Shown here one piece after another: positions 8,631 to 16,453 of a stretch of 60,592 nucleotides of DNA; position 1 is the stretch's first letter, and each line of letters opens with the position of its first letter. Location of the stretch: the NCBI GenBank assembly GCA_021201315.1, contig JAJQFG010000104.1:1-60592 (forward strand), read 5' to 3'. The notes beneath the pieces are model-generated. The model was given only the letters and a program-made list of their open reading frames with translations. It searched no databases and was not told the origin of the DNA. The translations under genes were made by a program, and so were the position numbers. Origin of the DNA: Erysipelotrichaceae bacterium (GTDB lineage Bacteria; Bacillota_I; Bacilli_A; Erysipelotrichales; Coprobacillaceae).

Positions 8631-9417
8631 TGTTCTATGTGTAGAACAAGGATTATTTGAATCAAGAGAAAAAGCTAAACGAGCAATCATGGCTGGAATT
8701 ATTCATAGTGACCATGAAAGATTGGATAAACCAGGTATGAAAATAGATTATAATACACCACTATATATTAAAGGTGAAAAACTTAAATACGTCTCTCGTG
8801 GTGGCTTAAAGCTTGAAAAAGCTATCACTTACTTTAACCTTGATCTTCATAATCTCATAATGGTTGATATTGGTTCTTCAACGGGTGGTTTTACTGATTG
8901 TGCATTACAAAATGGTATAAAGGAAGTCTATGCTATTGATGTCGGAACAAACCAATTAGATTGGAAAATACGAAATAATCCATCTGTTCATGTTTATGAA
9001 CAAACAAATTTTCGCTATGTTAATTCTTCATTATTTACATACGGTCAACCTGATTTTGCAAGTATAGATGTTTCGTTTATTTCTTTAAAACATATTTTTC
9101 CACCATTATCTTCTATACTAAAACCTAATGGTTATATTGTTGCTTTAATTAAACCTCAATTTGAAGCTGGCAGAGAAGAGGTAGGAAAGCATGGTATTAT
9201 TCATGATAAAGATATTCATGTAAAAGTTATACAACAAGTTATTGAATATGCCCATGATAATCAAATAGCTTTAATGGATTTAACATATTCACCTATTACA
9301 GGTGGTTCTGGTAATATAGAATTTTTAGGATTATTTCAAAACAAAAGTGAATTATCAAACTATATAGATATCAATAAAATTGTCAACGAAGCACATCAAC
9401 ATTATGAAAAGGGGTGA
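8611..9417 (+). CDS. tlyA: TlyA-family rRNA 2'-O-methyltransferase / hemolysin-like protein
   Basis: N-terminal S4 RNA-binding domain (about residues 5-65, with RVDVLCVEQGLFESREKAKRAIM) followed by an FtsJ/RrmJ-like SAM methyltransferase domain (VDIGSSTGGFTDCAL as the SAM loop). In mycobacteria TlyA makes 2'-O-methylcytidines in 16S and 23S rRNA; the target in Firmicutes (YqxC) is less certain. 268 aa. GGAG precedes ATG 8611, inside the end of dxs. In B. subtilis ahrC follows; here recN follows directly. Confidence 0.88.
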   Translation: MKKERVDVLCVEQGLFESREKAKRAIMAGIIHSDHERLDKPGMKIDYNTPLYIKGEKLKYVSRGGLKLEKAITYFNLDLHNLIMVDIGSSTGGFTDCALQNGIKEVYAIDVGTNQLDWKIRNNPSVHVYEQTNFRYVNSSLFTYGQPDFASIDVSFISLKHIFPPLSSILKPNGYIVALIKPQFEAGREEVGKHGIIHDKDIHVKVIQQVIEYAHDNQIALMDLTYSPITGGSGNIEFLGLFQNKSELSNYIDINKIVNEAHQHYEKG

Positions 9418-9422
9418 TAATA

Positions 9423-11063
9423 GTGCTAAAAAGTTTATATATTTCTTCATTTGTCATCATCGATAAAATGCATGTAGAATTTGATGAGGGTATGAGTGTA
9501 TTAACTGGTGAAACTGGTGCAGGAAAATCTATTATAATAGATGCCCTTTCACAATTATGTGGCGCACGTGCTTCTACTTCTCTAATAAAAAAGAATTGTC
9601 CAAAAGCAACAATTGAAGGTGTTTTTGATGTTTTTATAACGAAAGAATTAGAAGATTTATGTAATCAGCTACATATTGAAATAGATGAACAATTCGTAAT
9701 TAGTAAAGAAATATATCAATCTGGTAAAAGCAGTATTAAAATTAACTATCAAAATTCTACTAACGCTGCTTTAAAACAACTTTCGCCTTATTTCATAGAT
9801 ATACATTCACAATTCGAAACACAAAAAATATTTAATGAAAAAAATCATATTTTATTATTAGATGAATACGCAAGTAAAGAATTAGATAATTATATGAATG
9901 AATACCATCAATTATATCAACAATATAAAAAATTAACACAACAACTTCATCAAGCGATTGAGGAAGATATGTCAGATGAACAACTTGATTATTTATTAAG
10001 TCAAGCCAGTGAAATTGATAATATAAATTATACAGATGAAGAAATTGATGAATTATCTGATGAATTAAAAATTTTACAAAATCACGAAAAAATTAGTCAA
10101 ATCATTAATGAATATCATCAATATATGACAAATAGTATTTCATCTTTTAATGATGCTTTGCATTGCTTAAATCGTTTATCTGATTTTGAAGACTTTAATG
10201 AAGCATATGAATCACTATATGATATGTATTATAATATCAAAGATCAAAATGATGAAATAATGAATATCTATCGAGAATATCAATTTGATGAATATCGTTT
10301 TAATGAATTACAAGAGATATTATTTCAAGTTAATCGTTTAAAAAGAAAATATGGTTTTACAATGGAAGCCATTCAGGAATATCGTCAAAACCTAGATGAA
10401 CAAATTAATAAAATAAAAAATCGTGAAGAATATATTGATGATCTCAAAAATGAGATACAAAAATATCATGATAAATCTCTTCATTTAGCTCATCAAATTC
10501 ATGATATACGACTTCAAAAAGCTAAAGAATTCGAAAAACAAATCCATCATGAATTACAAGATCTTTATTTAGAAAATGCTATCTTTAAAATAAATATTTC
10601 AGAAACTGAATTATCAAATAATGGTATTGATGAAGTAAAATTTATGGTATCCATTAATAAAGGACAAAATTTAAGCTTGCTAAATGAAAGTGCCAGTGGT
10701 GGCGAAATATCACGTATTATGTTAGCCATAAAAATTATTATATTACAATATAAGCCAATTGATACAATTATCTTTGATGAAGTAGATGCTGGTGTAAGTG
10801 GTAAAGTAGCAACTAGCATAGGAGAAAAGTTGCATCTATTAGCCATAAAAAAACAAGTTATATGTATTACTCATTTACCTCAAGTAGCTTCACTAGCTGA
10901 TCATCACTACAGTATTGAAAAAACAATGGATGAAGAAGAATCTATTAGTTCTATTAAATATCTTAATCAAAAAGAGAGAATATACGAAATAGCTAAAATG
11001 CTTTCAGGTGAAATTGTGACAGATGAAGCCATAGAAAATGCAAAAAAATTATTAAATGTATAA
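9423..11063 (+). CDS. recN: RecN DNA repair ATPase (SMC-like)
   Basis: SMC-family ATPase recruited early to double-strand breaks. N-terminal Walker A GETGAGKS, long central coiled coil (about residues 150-370), and C-terminal ABC signature SGGEISRIMLAIK plus Walker B TIIFDEVDAGVSG. I choose GTG 9423, because the protein then begins MLKSLYISSFVIID as in other RecN proteins and AGGGG lies at suitable spacing; GTG 9414 would add three residues. The start falls just past the tlyA stop, which suggests coupling. 546 aa. Confidence 0.92.
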   Translation: MLKSLYISSFVIIDKMHVEFDEGMSVLTGETGAGKSIIIDALSQLCGARASTSLIKKNCPKATIEGVFDVFITKELEDLCNQLHIEIDEQFVISKEIYQSGKSSIKINYQNSTNAALKQLSPYFIDIHSQFETQKIFNEKNHILLLDEYASKELDNYMNEYHQLYQQYKKLTQQLHQAIEEDMSDEQLDYLLSQASEIDNINYTDEEIDELSDELKILQNHEKISQIINEYHQYMTNSISSFNDALHCLNRLSDFEDFNEAYESLYDMYYNIKDQNDEIMNIYREYQFDEYRFNELQEILFQVNRLKRKYGFTMEAIQEYRQNLDEQINKIKNREEYIDDLKNEIQKYHDKSLHLAHQIHDIRLQKAKEFEKQIHHELQDLYLENAIFKINISETELSNNGIDEVKFMVSINKGQNLSLLNESASGGEISRIMLAIKIIILQYKPIDTIIFDEVDAGVSGKVATSIGEKLHLLAIKKQVICITHLPQVASLADHHYSIEKTMDEEESISSIKYLNQKERIYEIAKMLSGEIVTDEAIENAKKLLNV

Positions 11064-11086
11064 ATTAAAGCATATATGCCAAATTA
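11058..11086 (+). promoter_or_regulatory. Candidate forespore (sigma-G/sigma-F type) promoter of spoIVB
   Basis: GTATA at 11058-11062, a 17-nt gap, then CAAATTA at 11080-11086. This resembles the sigma-G consensus gnATr-N18-CATnnTA, with one mismatch in the -10. It overlaps the recN stop codon. spoIVB is sigma-G/F dependent in B. subtilis, which supports the assignment; the match alone is weak in AT-rich DNA. Confidence 0.35.
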
Positions 11087-11089
11087 TAA

Positions 11090-11109
11090 TGTAATCATTA
11101 ATGATTACA
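11090..11109. repeat. Perfect 20-bp palindrome abutting the spoIVB ribosome binding site
   Basis: TGTAATCATT followed at once by its reverse complement AATGATTACA, then GGAGGTG. The position between a putative -10 (CAAATTA or the nearby TATAAT-like AATTATAAT) and the Shine-Dalgarno suits an operator, or an RNA hairpin next to the ribosome binding site. The arms are directly joined, so a DNA-binding dimer is the better guess. Confidence 0.6.
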
Positions 11110-11125
11110 AGGAGGTGTATATGCT

Positions 11126-12118
11126 TTGCTTTTAAAAAAGTTAAGTATATCACTTATCATTGTCGTTTGTAGTATATGTTCAATTGTTGATGTTTATGCT
11201 ATAGAAGTTATTTTGGGTGGTCAATCTATTGGTATTCAATTAAATTATAATGGTGTCATGATTAGTGGAACATATGATATTATGGTTGATAATATAAGTT
11301 ACAATCCATCACAGGATGGTTATCAAGCAGGTGATCTTATCACTCATATTAATAATATCAAAGTTGAATCATTAACCGATTTATCTAATGAAATTGAAAA
11401 ACTAATTGAAAACCATCAAGAAATAGAATTAACAATTCAATCTAACAACAAAACTATCAACAGAAAACTTAAATATCAACAAAATAATGAACAATATTCT
11501 ACAGGGCTATATGTTACCGATAGTTTAACTGGTGTTGGTACTATGACCTATTATAATCCTGTCACTAAACATTTCGCAGCACTAGGCCATATGATGTATG
11601 ATGTAACATTATCTAGTGATGTCATCATAAAAACAGGTAGTATTTATTCATCATATGTTCAAAACATTATACCTTCTAAAAATGGAAATCCAGGAGAAAA
11701 GATTGCTGAGATAGACGATATTAAAATAGGTACTATCAAAGAAAACAATAATTATGGTATCTATGGAACATATACATTATCCATAAATGATTATCAAACT
11801 ATTTCAACCGCTTCTATGGATGAAATAGAACTAGGTGATGCATATTTCTTAACCGTTTTAGAAGGTGATACTATTGTCAAATGTTCCATAGAAATCACAA
11901 ATCTAAAAAAGCAATCCTCTCCTTCAATCAAAGGTATATGTTTCAAAATAACCGATGAAAAAGTTTTGAATAAAACAAATGGCATTGTTCAAGGTATGAG
12001 TGGCTCACCAATTATTCAAAATGGTAAACTAATCGGTTGTGTTACACATGTAGATGTCAACAATGTCGAATGTGGATATGGATTGTTTATTGAATGGATG
12101 TTAAATAACGACAATTAA
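11126..12118 (+). CDS. spoIVB: SpoIVB: forespore serine peptidase (S55) triggering pro-sigma-K processing
   Basis: Secreted from the forespore into the intermembrane space, where it cleaves SpoIVFA and frees SpoIVFB to process pro-sigma-K. N-terminal signal/anchor helix (residues 5-25), PDZ domain (about 30-120, with QAGDLITHINNIKV), then the S55 peptidase with catalytic His155 in ALGHMMYD and Ser292 in GMSGSPIIQNGKLIGCVTH. 330 aa versus about 425 in B. subtilis, mainly a shorter N-terminal region. The start is TTG 11126 after a strong AAGGAGGTG; the nearby ATG 11121 runs into a stop after four codons. The order recN-spoIVB-spo0A is classical. Confidence 0.92.
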   Translation: MLLKKLSISLIIVVCSICSIVDVYAIEVILGGQSIGIQLNYNGVMISGTYDIMVDNISYNPSQDGYQAGDLITHINNIKVESLTDLSNEIEKLIENHQEIELTIQSNNKTINRKLKYQQNNEQYSTGLYVTDSLTGVGTMTYYNPVTKHFAALGHMMYDVTLSSDVIIKTGSIYSSYVQNIIPSKNGNPGEKIAEIDDIKIGTIKENNNYGIYGTYTLSINDYQTISTASMDEIELGDAYFLTVLEGDTIVKCSIEITNLKKQSSPSIKGICFKITDEKVLNKTNGIVQGMSGSPIIQNGKLIGCVTHVDVNNVECGYGLFIEWMLNNDN

Positions 12119-12152
12119 GGAAAAGAATATGATTATTCTTTTCCATTTTTTA
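12119..12152 (+). terminator. Rho-independent terminator after spoIVB
   Basis: 11-bp perfect stem (GGAAAAGAATA with TATTCTTTTCC), 4-nt loop, then ATTTTTT. It starts at the base after the spoIVB stop codon and separates it from spo0A. Confidence 0.8.
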
Positions 12153-12231
12153 AATTCTAACATTATTTTATTATTTTCATAAACAATACATACAAATTTA
12201 AATTTTTTTAGATAATTTTTAAAAAAAATCT

Positions 12232-12259
12232 AGGAAAATTAAATAAAACAATATATAAT
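12232..12259 (+). promoter_or_regulatory. Possible spo0A promoter elements
   Basis: A sigma-A-like TATAAT at 12254-12259 is preceded by AGGAAAAT at 12232-12239, which fits the sigma-H -35 consensus (RnAGGAwWW), but no GAAT-type sigma-H -10 sits at the right distance. No good TTGACA-like -35 is seen. The region 12153-12295 is otherwise plain AT-rich DNA. Confidence 0.3.
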
Positions 12260-12295
12260 AATGGTGCTGATAAGATAAAAATTGGAATTTAGAAA

Positions 12296-13114
12296 ATGAA
12301 CACTTATATTGTAAGTGAACAAGTTAATTTACTAGAAAATCTTAAAAACTCTTTAGAAAAAACAAATTATTTTCGTATTGTTGGAACTAGTAATAGTGGA
12401 AAAGAATGTATACAATATTTTAGCAAGCATTCTTGTGATTTATTAATATTGGATTTACTAATATCTGATATTGATGGTATAGGTATTTTATATCAATTAA
12501 AAGAAAATAATAATAATCCCTATAAAAAAGTTATATGTATTTCGCATTTAACAAATCAAGCTATCTTTAATTCATTGGATGAATTAAATGTAGATTATTG
12601 TTATAAATATCCATTAGATATGGGACATTTTATCAATAGTTTAATTCTTATAACATCTGACATTGATAATAATGACTCAATTAATCATGAAGAATCTGAA
12701 AAATACAAGAGGGTAAAAATTGAAAATGAAATTACTGAAATTCTTCATGAAGTTGGTATTCCAGCTCATATTAAAGGATATATGTATTTGAGAACTGCTA
12801 TTTTAACAACTTTTTATAATGCTGATATATTGGGTCAAGTAACAAAAGTTCTATATCCTGATATTGCTCGTGCTTATAATACAACATCTTCACGTGTGGA
12901 GAGGGCTATTAGGCATGCAATTGAAGTTGCATGGAATAGGGGTAATACAGACGCAATTAATGCTATATTTGGCTATACTGTCTCAGCTATTAAAGCAAAA
13001 CCAACCAATTCAGAATTTATAGCAATGATAGCTGATAAATTACGTTTGGAACATAAAACAGATAATGCTAAAAAAGAAAGTCTTTATAACTATCGTAATT
13101 ATATGTTAAAATAG
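12296..13114 (+). CDS. spo0A: Spo0A: sporulation master response regulator with atypical receiver
   Basis: The C-terminal Spo0A DNA-binding domain (about residues 145-260) is very well conserved: [63 protein letters not shown]. The N-terminal receiver (1-120) is divergent. The phospho-acceptor Asp is kept (D53 in LILDLL), but the acidic pair that binds Mg2+ (DD at positions 10-11 in B. subtilis) is replaced by Ser7-Glu8. The usual MP after the Asp is LI-S, and the conserved KP is shifted (KYP). It lies between spoIVB and spoIIM as expected. ATG 12296 has only a weak GGA upstream, so translation may be inefficient. Confidence 0.93.
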   Translation: MNTYIVSEQVNLLENLKNSLEKTNYFRIVGTSNSGKECIQYFSKHSCDLLILDLLISDIDGIGILYQLKENNNNPYKKVICISHLTNQAIFNSLDELNVDYCYKYPLDMGHFINSLILITSDIDNNDSINHEESEKYKRVKIENEITEILHEVGIPAHIKGYMYLRTAILTTFYNADILGQVTKVLYPDIARAYNTTSSRVERAIRHAIEVAWNRGNTDAINAIFGYTVSAIKAKPTNSEFIAMIADKLRLEHKTDNAKKESLYNYRNYMLK

Positions 13115-13345
13115 TTTAAAGTGATATTTATTTTTCATATTAATCTTAACGGATTCATTGCAAATATGGTATTTATTCTGTTATGCTTATTTGGTAAAAG
13201 AAAAACCTTTAGTATCATGCAATATTAGTATAACTCTAAAATATAATCTTAATCATTATTATCCAATGATTCTACTGATCAGTAAGCTCAAGGATAATTT
13301 CAATGCTAATAGCATTTCAATTATTAAAAAAGTAACATAAAAATA

Positions 13346-13392
13346 AAAAACACTCATAAAATTATAAAGAGGTGATTTTAATGAGTGTTTTT
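13346..13392 (+). promoter_or_regulatory. Inverted repeat covering the spoIIM start codon
   Basis: AAAAACACTCAT (13346-13357) is the exact reverse complement of ATGAGTGTTTTT (13381-13392), which is the start of the spoIIM reading frame. The 23-nt loop contains the Shine-Dalgarno AGAGGTG (13368-13374). In mRNA the 12-bp helix would sequester the AUG. Between 13115 and 13345 I see no gene and no terminator. Confidence 0.6.
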
Positions 13393-13950
13393 ATTCATCA
13401 TGTTTTACACTATAAAAAAAATATTATTATGATGATGTTTATGACCATTATATGTGGATTTTTATTTGGATTCTACCAATATCATCTTTGTTCAAATACT
13501 ATATTAGATTATATGAAAAATCTTTTCTATTTGAATGATGAATCTTATACAAATCACTATAGTCTGTATATGATAGAAAGTATATTATTCATAATTATTT
13601 GTACATATTTAAGTACTAGTTATATTGGTTTTATAGGAATTCTAATAATTCTTTTTTTTAAAGGATTACAAATAAGTTTTTCATTAATTTATGTATATAC
13701 AAGTATTTCTTTAAATATATCTATAATTATTTCTTTATTGATAGAACTATTTATAGAAATAATCTATATCTTTATTTATGCTTTAAATTGCTTGCATTTA
13801 TCTTTGTATGTAACTTATGTTACCTTTTATTCAAAGCAGTTGCTTGATATAAAAAGTATTACTAATTATTTATTGAATTATTTAATTATTTCATTTATTC
13901 TATTAACCATATCTCTTTCTTTTCGTATTTATATCATTCCAATGTTTTAA
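13381..13950 (+). CDS. spoIIM: SpoIIM-like stage II sporulation membrane protein
   Basis: 189-aa polytopic membrane protein with about five hydrophobic segments, including residues 16-35 and 60-95 and two C-terminal helices. SpoIIM is part of the SpoIIDMP peptidoglycan-remodelling machine that drives engulfment. The sequence is divergent; the assignment relies on topology, length (B. subtilis about 214 aa) and the conserved position just before xerD (B. subtilis spoIIM-ripX/xerD-drm). ATG 13381 is preceded by AGAGGTG; ATG-like starts upstream lack this spacing. Confidence 0.68.
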   Translation: MSVFIHHVLHYKKNIIMMMFMTIICGFLFGFYQYHLCSNTILDYMKNLFYLNDESYTNHYSLYMIESILFIIICTYLSTSYIGFIGILIILFFKGLQISFSLIYVYTSISLNISIIISLLIELFIEIIYIFIYALNCLHLSLYVTYVTFYSKQLLDIKSITNYLLNYLIISFILLTISLSFRIYIIPMF

Positions 13951-14008
13951 TGAGAAGATATGTTGTTTTTTAAAAATAAAAAAGTTATAATGTAAAAGGT
14001 GATAAACA

Positions 14009-14914
14009 TTGAAGTTAAGGGATGCAATAAATGAGTATAAGCAGTATATGATTGTAGAAAAAAATTATAGTCCAAGAACAATTGATAGCTATACTAGAGA
14101 TTTAAATAAATTTGCTAAATTTATAAATCAATTAAGTATCGAGCAAGTAGAAGATATAAATAAAGATCATATTTATTTATATCTAAAAGATTTACGAAAT
14201 CATCTATCAGCTAATTCTGTGGATCGTCATATGGTAACATTAAGACAATTTTATCTATTTTTAAAAAGAGAAAAAATCGTTGATATTAATATTATGAGTT
14301 CATTTGATATGGCAAAAAAAGAACATCCATTACCAGAAGTATTGAGCGAAGAAGAAATCGATGAATTAATTTCTTCTATAGAAATTGTTGATTTCATTAC
14401 TTCAAGAAATAGATGTATGTTAGAACTTTTATATGGCACAGGTTTACGTGTAAGTGAATTATGTTCTTTAACAATGAATCAAGTTAATATTAAAAAGCAA
14501 TTGATTAAATGTATTGGTAAAGGAAATAAAGAGCGAATGATTCCTATGAATCAACAATGTAGTATTTTACTTAAAGATTATATAGAGAATTACCGTAATC
14601 AATTTAAGCCTAAATGTCAAAACCTCTTTTTAAATCAACATGGTAAAGCACTTTCTAGAAACAATTTTTACCATATTTTGCAAACAATTGTCGATAAATC
14701 CCAACTGCAGAAACATGTTACACCACATACACTAAGGCATACTTTTGCAACGCATTTATTAGAGCATGATGCAGATTTGCGTTCTATTCAAGAAATGCTT
14801 GGACATAGTGATATTTCAACAACGACAATATATACTCATGTTTCTCAAAACAAAGCAATTGAGGAATATCAAAAATTGCATCCTAGAAGTCAGAAAGGAA
14901 GAAAGAAAAGATGA
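14009..14914 (+). CDS. xerD: XerD site-specific tyrosine recombinase
   Basis: Tyrosine recombinase that with XerC resolves chromosome dimers at dif. N-terminal SAM-like core-binding domain (about residues 1-85), then the catalytic domain with the conserved Arg in GTGLRVSELC, HTLRHTFATHLL, LGHSDISTTTIYTHV and the Tyr nucleophile. 301 aa, standard. The start is TTG 14009 after AAAGGTGATAA; it gives the typical MKLRDAINEYKQYM N-terminus. It overlaps deoB by 4 nt (ATGA), as in the B. subtilis xerD-drm pair. Confidence 0.93.
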   Translation: MKLRDAINEYKQYMIVEKNYSPRTIDSYTRDLNKFAKFINQLSIEQVEDINKDHIYLYLKDLRNHLSANSVDRHMVTLRQFYLFLKREKIVDINIMSSFDMAKKEHPLPEVLSEEEIDELISSIEIVDFITSRNRCMLELLYGTGLRVSELCSLTMNQVNIKKQLIKCIGKGNKERMIPMNQQCSILLKDYIENYRNQFKPKCQNLFLNQHGKALSRNNFYHILQTIVDKSQLQKHVTPHTLRHTFATHLLEHDADLRSIQEMLGHSDISTTTIYTHVSQNKAIEEYQKLHPRSQKGRKKR

Positions 14915-16095
14915 AGAAATACAAACGTATATTTTTAATTGTATGCGATTCCATGGGTGTTGGAGATGCACATGATGCTAAGAAATTTGGTGATGATGGA
15001 GCAAATACTTTAGGTCATATTTGCGAAACAGTAGGGGGATTAAATGTACCAATAATGGAAGGTATGGGTCTTGGCTCTATTGGTGATTTTAAGGGAATTC
15101 CACCTCTAAAACAACAATTAGCTTATACAGCAAGATGTGAAGAAGTATCTAATGGCAAAGATACGATGACTGGTCATTGGGAAATGATGGGTTTAAAAAT
15201 TACACATCCGTTTAAAACTTTTACTGAAACTGGTTTTCCTGATGAATTTATTAAATTATTTGAAGAAAAAACGGGAAGAAAATGTGTAGGTAATTATGCT
15301 GAAAGTGGTACTAAGATATTAGATGATTGGGGCGAATATCAAATGCAAACAGGAGAATGGATTGTTTATACATCAGCAGATTCAGTTTTCCAAATCGCTG
15401 CTCATGAGGAAATCATACCTTTAGAAGAACTTTATAAAGCATGTGATATCGCCAGAGAAATCGCTATGGATGATCGTTGGAAAATTGGTCGTGTTATAGC
15501 TAGACCATATATTGGTAATGGTAAAGGAGCTTTTACTCGTACAGCAAATCGACATGATTTAGCATTAGAACCATTTGGAAAAACAGTATTAGATAGCTTA
15601 AAGGAAAATGGTTTTGATGTTATTGGTGTTGGTAAAATTCCTGATATTTTTGTTGATAAAGGAATTACACGTAAAGTCAAAACAGTATCAAATCATGATG
15701 GTATGATTAAAACAACTGAAATAGCAAAAGAAGATTTTACTGGACTAGCATTTATTAATTTAGTGGATTTTGATGCTGTATATGGTCATCGTCGAAATCC
15801 AGAAGGTTATGGAAAAGCTATTGAAGAATTTGATGAACAATTAAATGATTTATTAGCACAATTAAAAGATGATGATTTACTTATGATAACAGCTGATCAT
15901 GGTAATGATCCAACATACAAAGGAACTGATCATACAAGAGAAAATGTACCATTAATAATCTATAGCAAATCATTAGAAAAACCACATCATTTAGGGTTAT
16001 TAAAGAGTTATGCAGTCATGGGTGCAACAATTGCTGATAATTTTGAAGTTGAAAATCCAGGCATTGGTGAATCTTTATTGGATGTGATTATATAA
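14911..16095 (+). CDS. deoB: Phosphopentomutase
   Basis: Alkaline-phosphatase-superfamily metalloenzyme that interconverts (deoxy)ribose 1-phosphate and 5-phosphate in nucleoside salvage. CDSMGVGDAHDAKKFGDDGANTLGHI at the N-terminus, DTMTGHWEMMG in the middle, and ADHGNDPTYKGTDHTRENVPLI at the C-terminus supply the two-Mn site. 394 aa, the usual length. Coupled to xerD. The window also holds a BMP-nupOPQ nucleoside importer and mtnN, giving partial nucleoside salvage. Confidence 0.95.
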   Translation: MKKYKRIFLIVCDSMGVGDAHDAKKFGDDGANTLGHICETVGGLNVPIMEGMGLGSIGDFKGIPPLKQQLAYTARCEEVSNGKDTMTGHWEMMGLKITHPFKTFTETGFPDEFIKLFEEKTGRKCVGNYAESGTKILDDWGEYQMQTGEWIVYTSADSVFQIAAHEEIIPLEELYKACDIAREIAMDDRWKIGRVIARPYIGNGKGAFTRTANRHDLALEPFGKTVLDSLKENGFDVIGVGKIPDIFVDKGITRKVKTVSNHDGMIKTTEIAKEDFTGLAFINLVDFDAVYGHRRNPEGYGKAIEEFDEQLNDLLAQLKDDDLLMITADHGNDPTYKGTDHTRENVPLIIYSKSLEKPHHLGLLKSYAVMGATIADNFEVENPGIGESLLDVII

Positions 16096-16096
16096 T

Positions 16097-16366
16097 ATGG
16101 ATGAAAAAACAAGAAAAGTCATTATTATGTCTTTAGCAGGCATGCTTGTTGGTAGTTTATTATTTATATTTGGAATATCAATAACATATAGTAGCATACC
16201 ATTATTAATATATTTTATCATTGCTGAAATGTTATATATTAGTGCTTTTTTATCAGTTTATAATAATAATAAAAATAATCATGCTAAGATATATGTTTAT
16301 TTAATGGTATTATCAATTGTATTAGCCATCATTTGCCTATATGCTACACTTCAAAGGATTATATAA
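16097..16366 (+). CDS. Small three-helix membrane protein of unknown function
   Basis: 89 aa with about three hydrophobic helices (residues 8-30, 33-53 and 65-88) and a short charged loop (NNNKNNH). It starts one base past the deoB stop, so it is probably co-transcribed with xerD-deoB, and is followed by the operon terminator. No family recognised. Its own ribosome binding site is poor, so it may rely on coupling. Confidence 0.6.
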   Translation: MDEKTRKVIIMSLAGMLVGSLLFIFGISITYSSIPLLIYFIIAEMLYISAFLSVYNNNKNNHAKIYVYLMVLSIVLAIICLYATLQRII

Positions 16367-16417
16367 AATTTACATAATATATATTTTGCGAAGTTAAATA
16401 TATAAAATTATACTAAT

Positions 16418-16451
16418 AGAGAAGAATATGTATCCATATTCTTCTCTTTTT
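16418..16451. terminator. Bidirectional terminator between the deoB operon and purF
   Basis: 13-bp perfect stem (AGAGAAGAATATG with CATATTCTTCTCT), 4-nt loop TATC, then TTTT on the + strand. The converging purF gene ends at 16454, so the same hairpin serves it, though the - strand tail (TATTAG) is poor in T. Confidence 0.8.
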
Positions 16452-16453
16452 GT

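Noticed and set aside
13158-13340. 60-codon open frame between spo0A and spoIIM
   Set aside because: It needs a TTG start without a ribosome binding site, has no recognisable domain, and lies in plain AT-rich DNA. It ends just before the spoIIM inverted repeat. Treated as non-coding.
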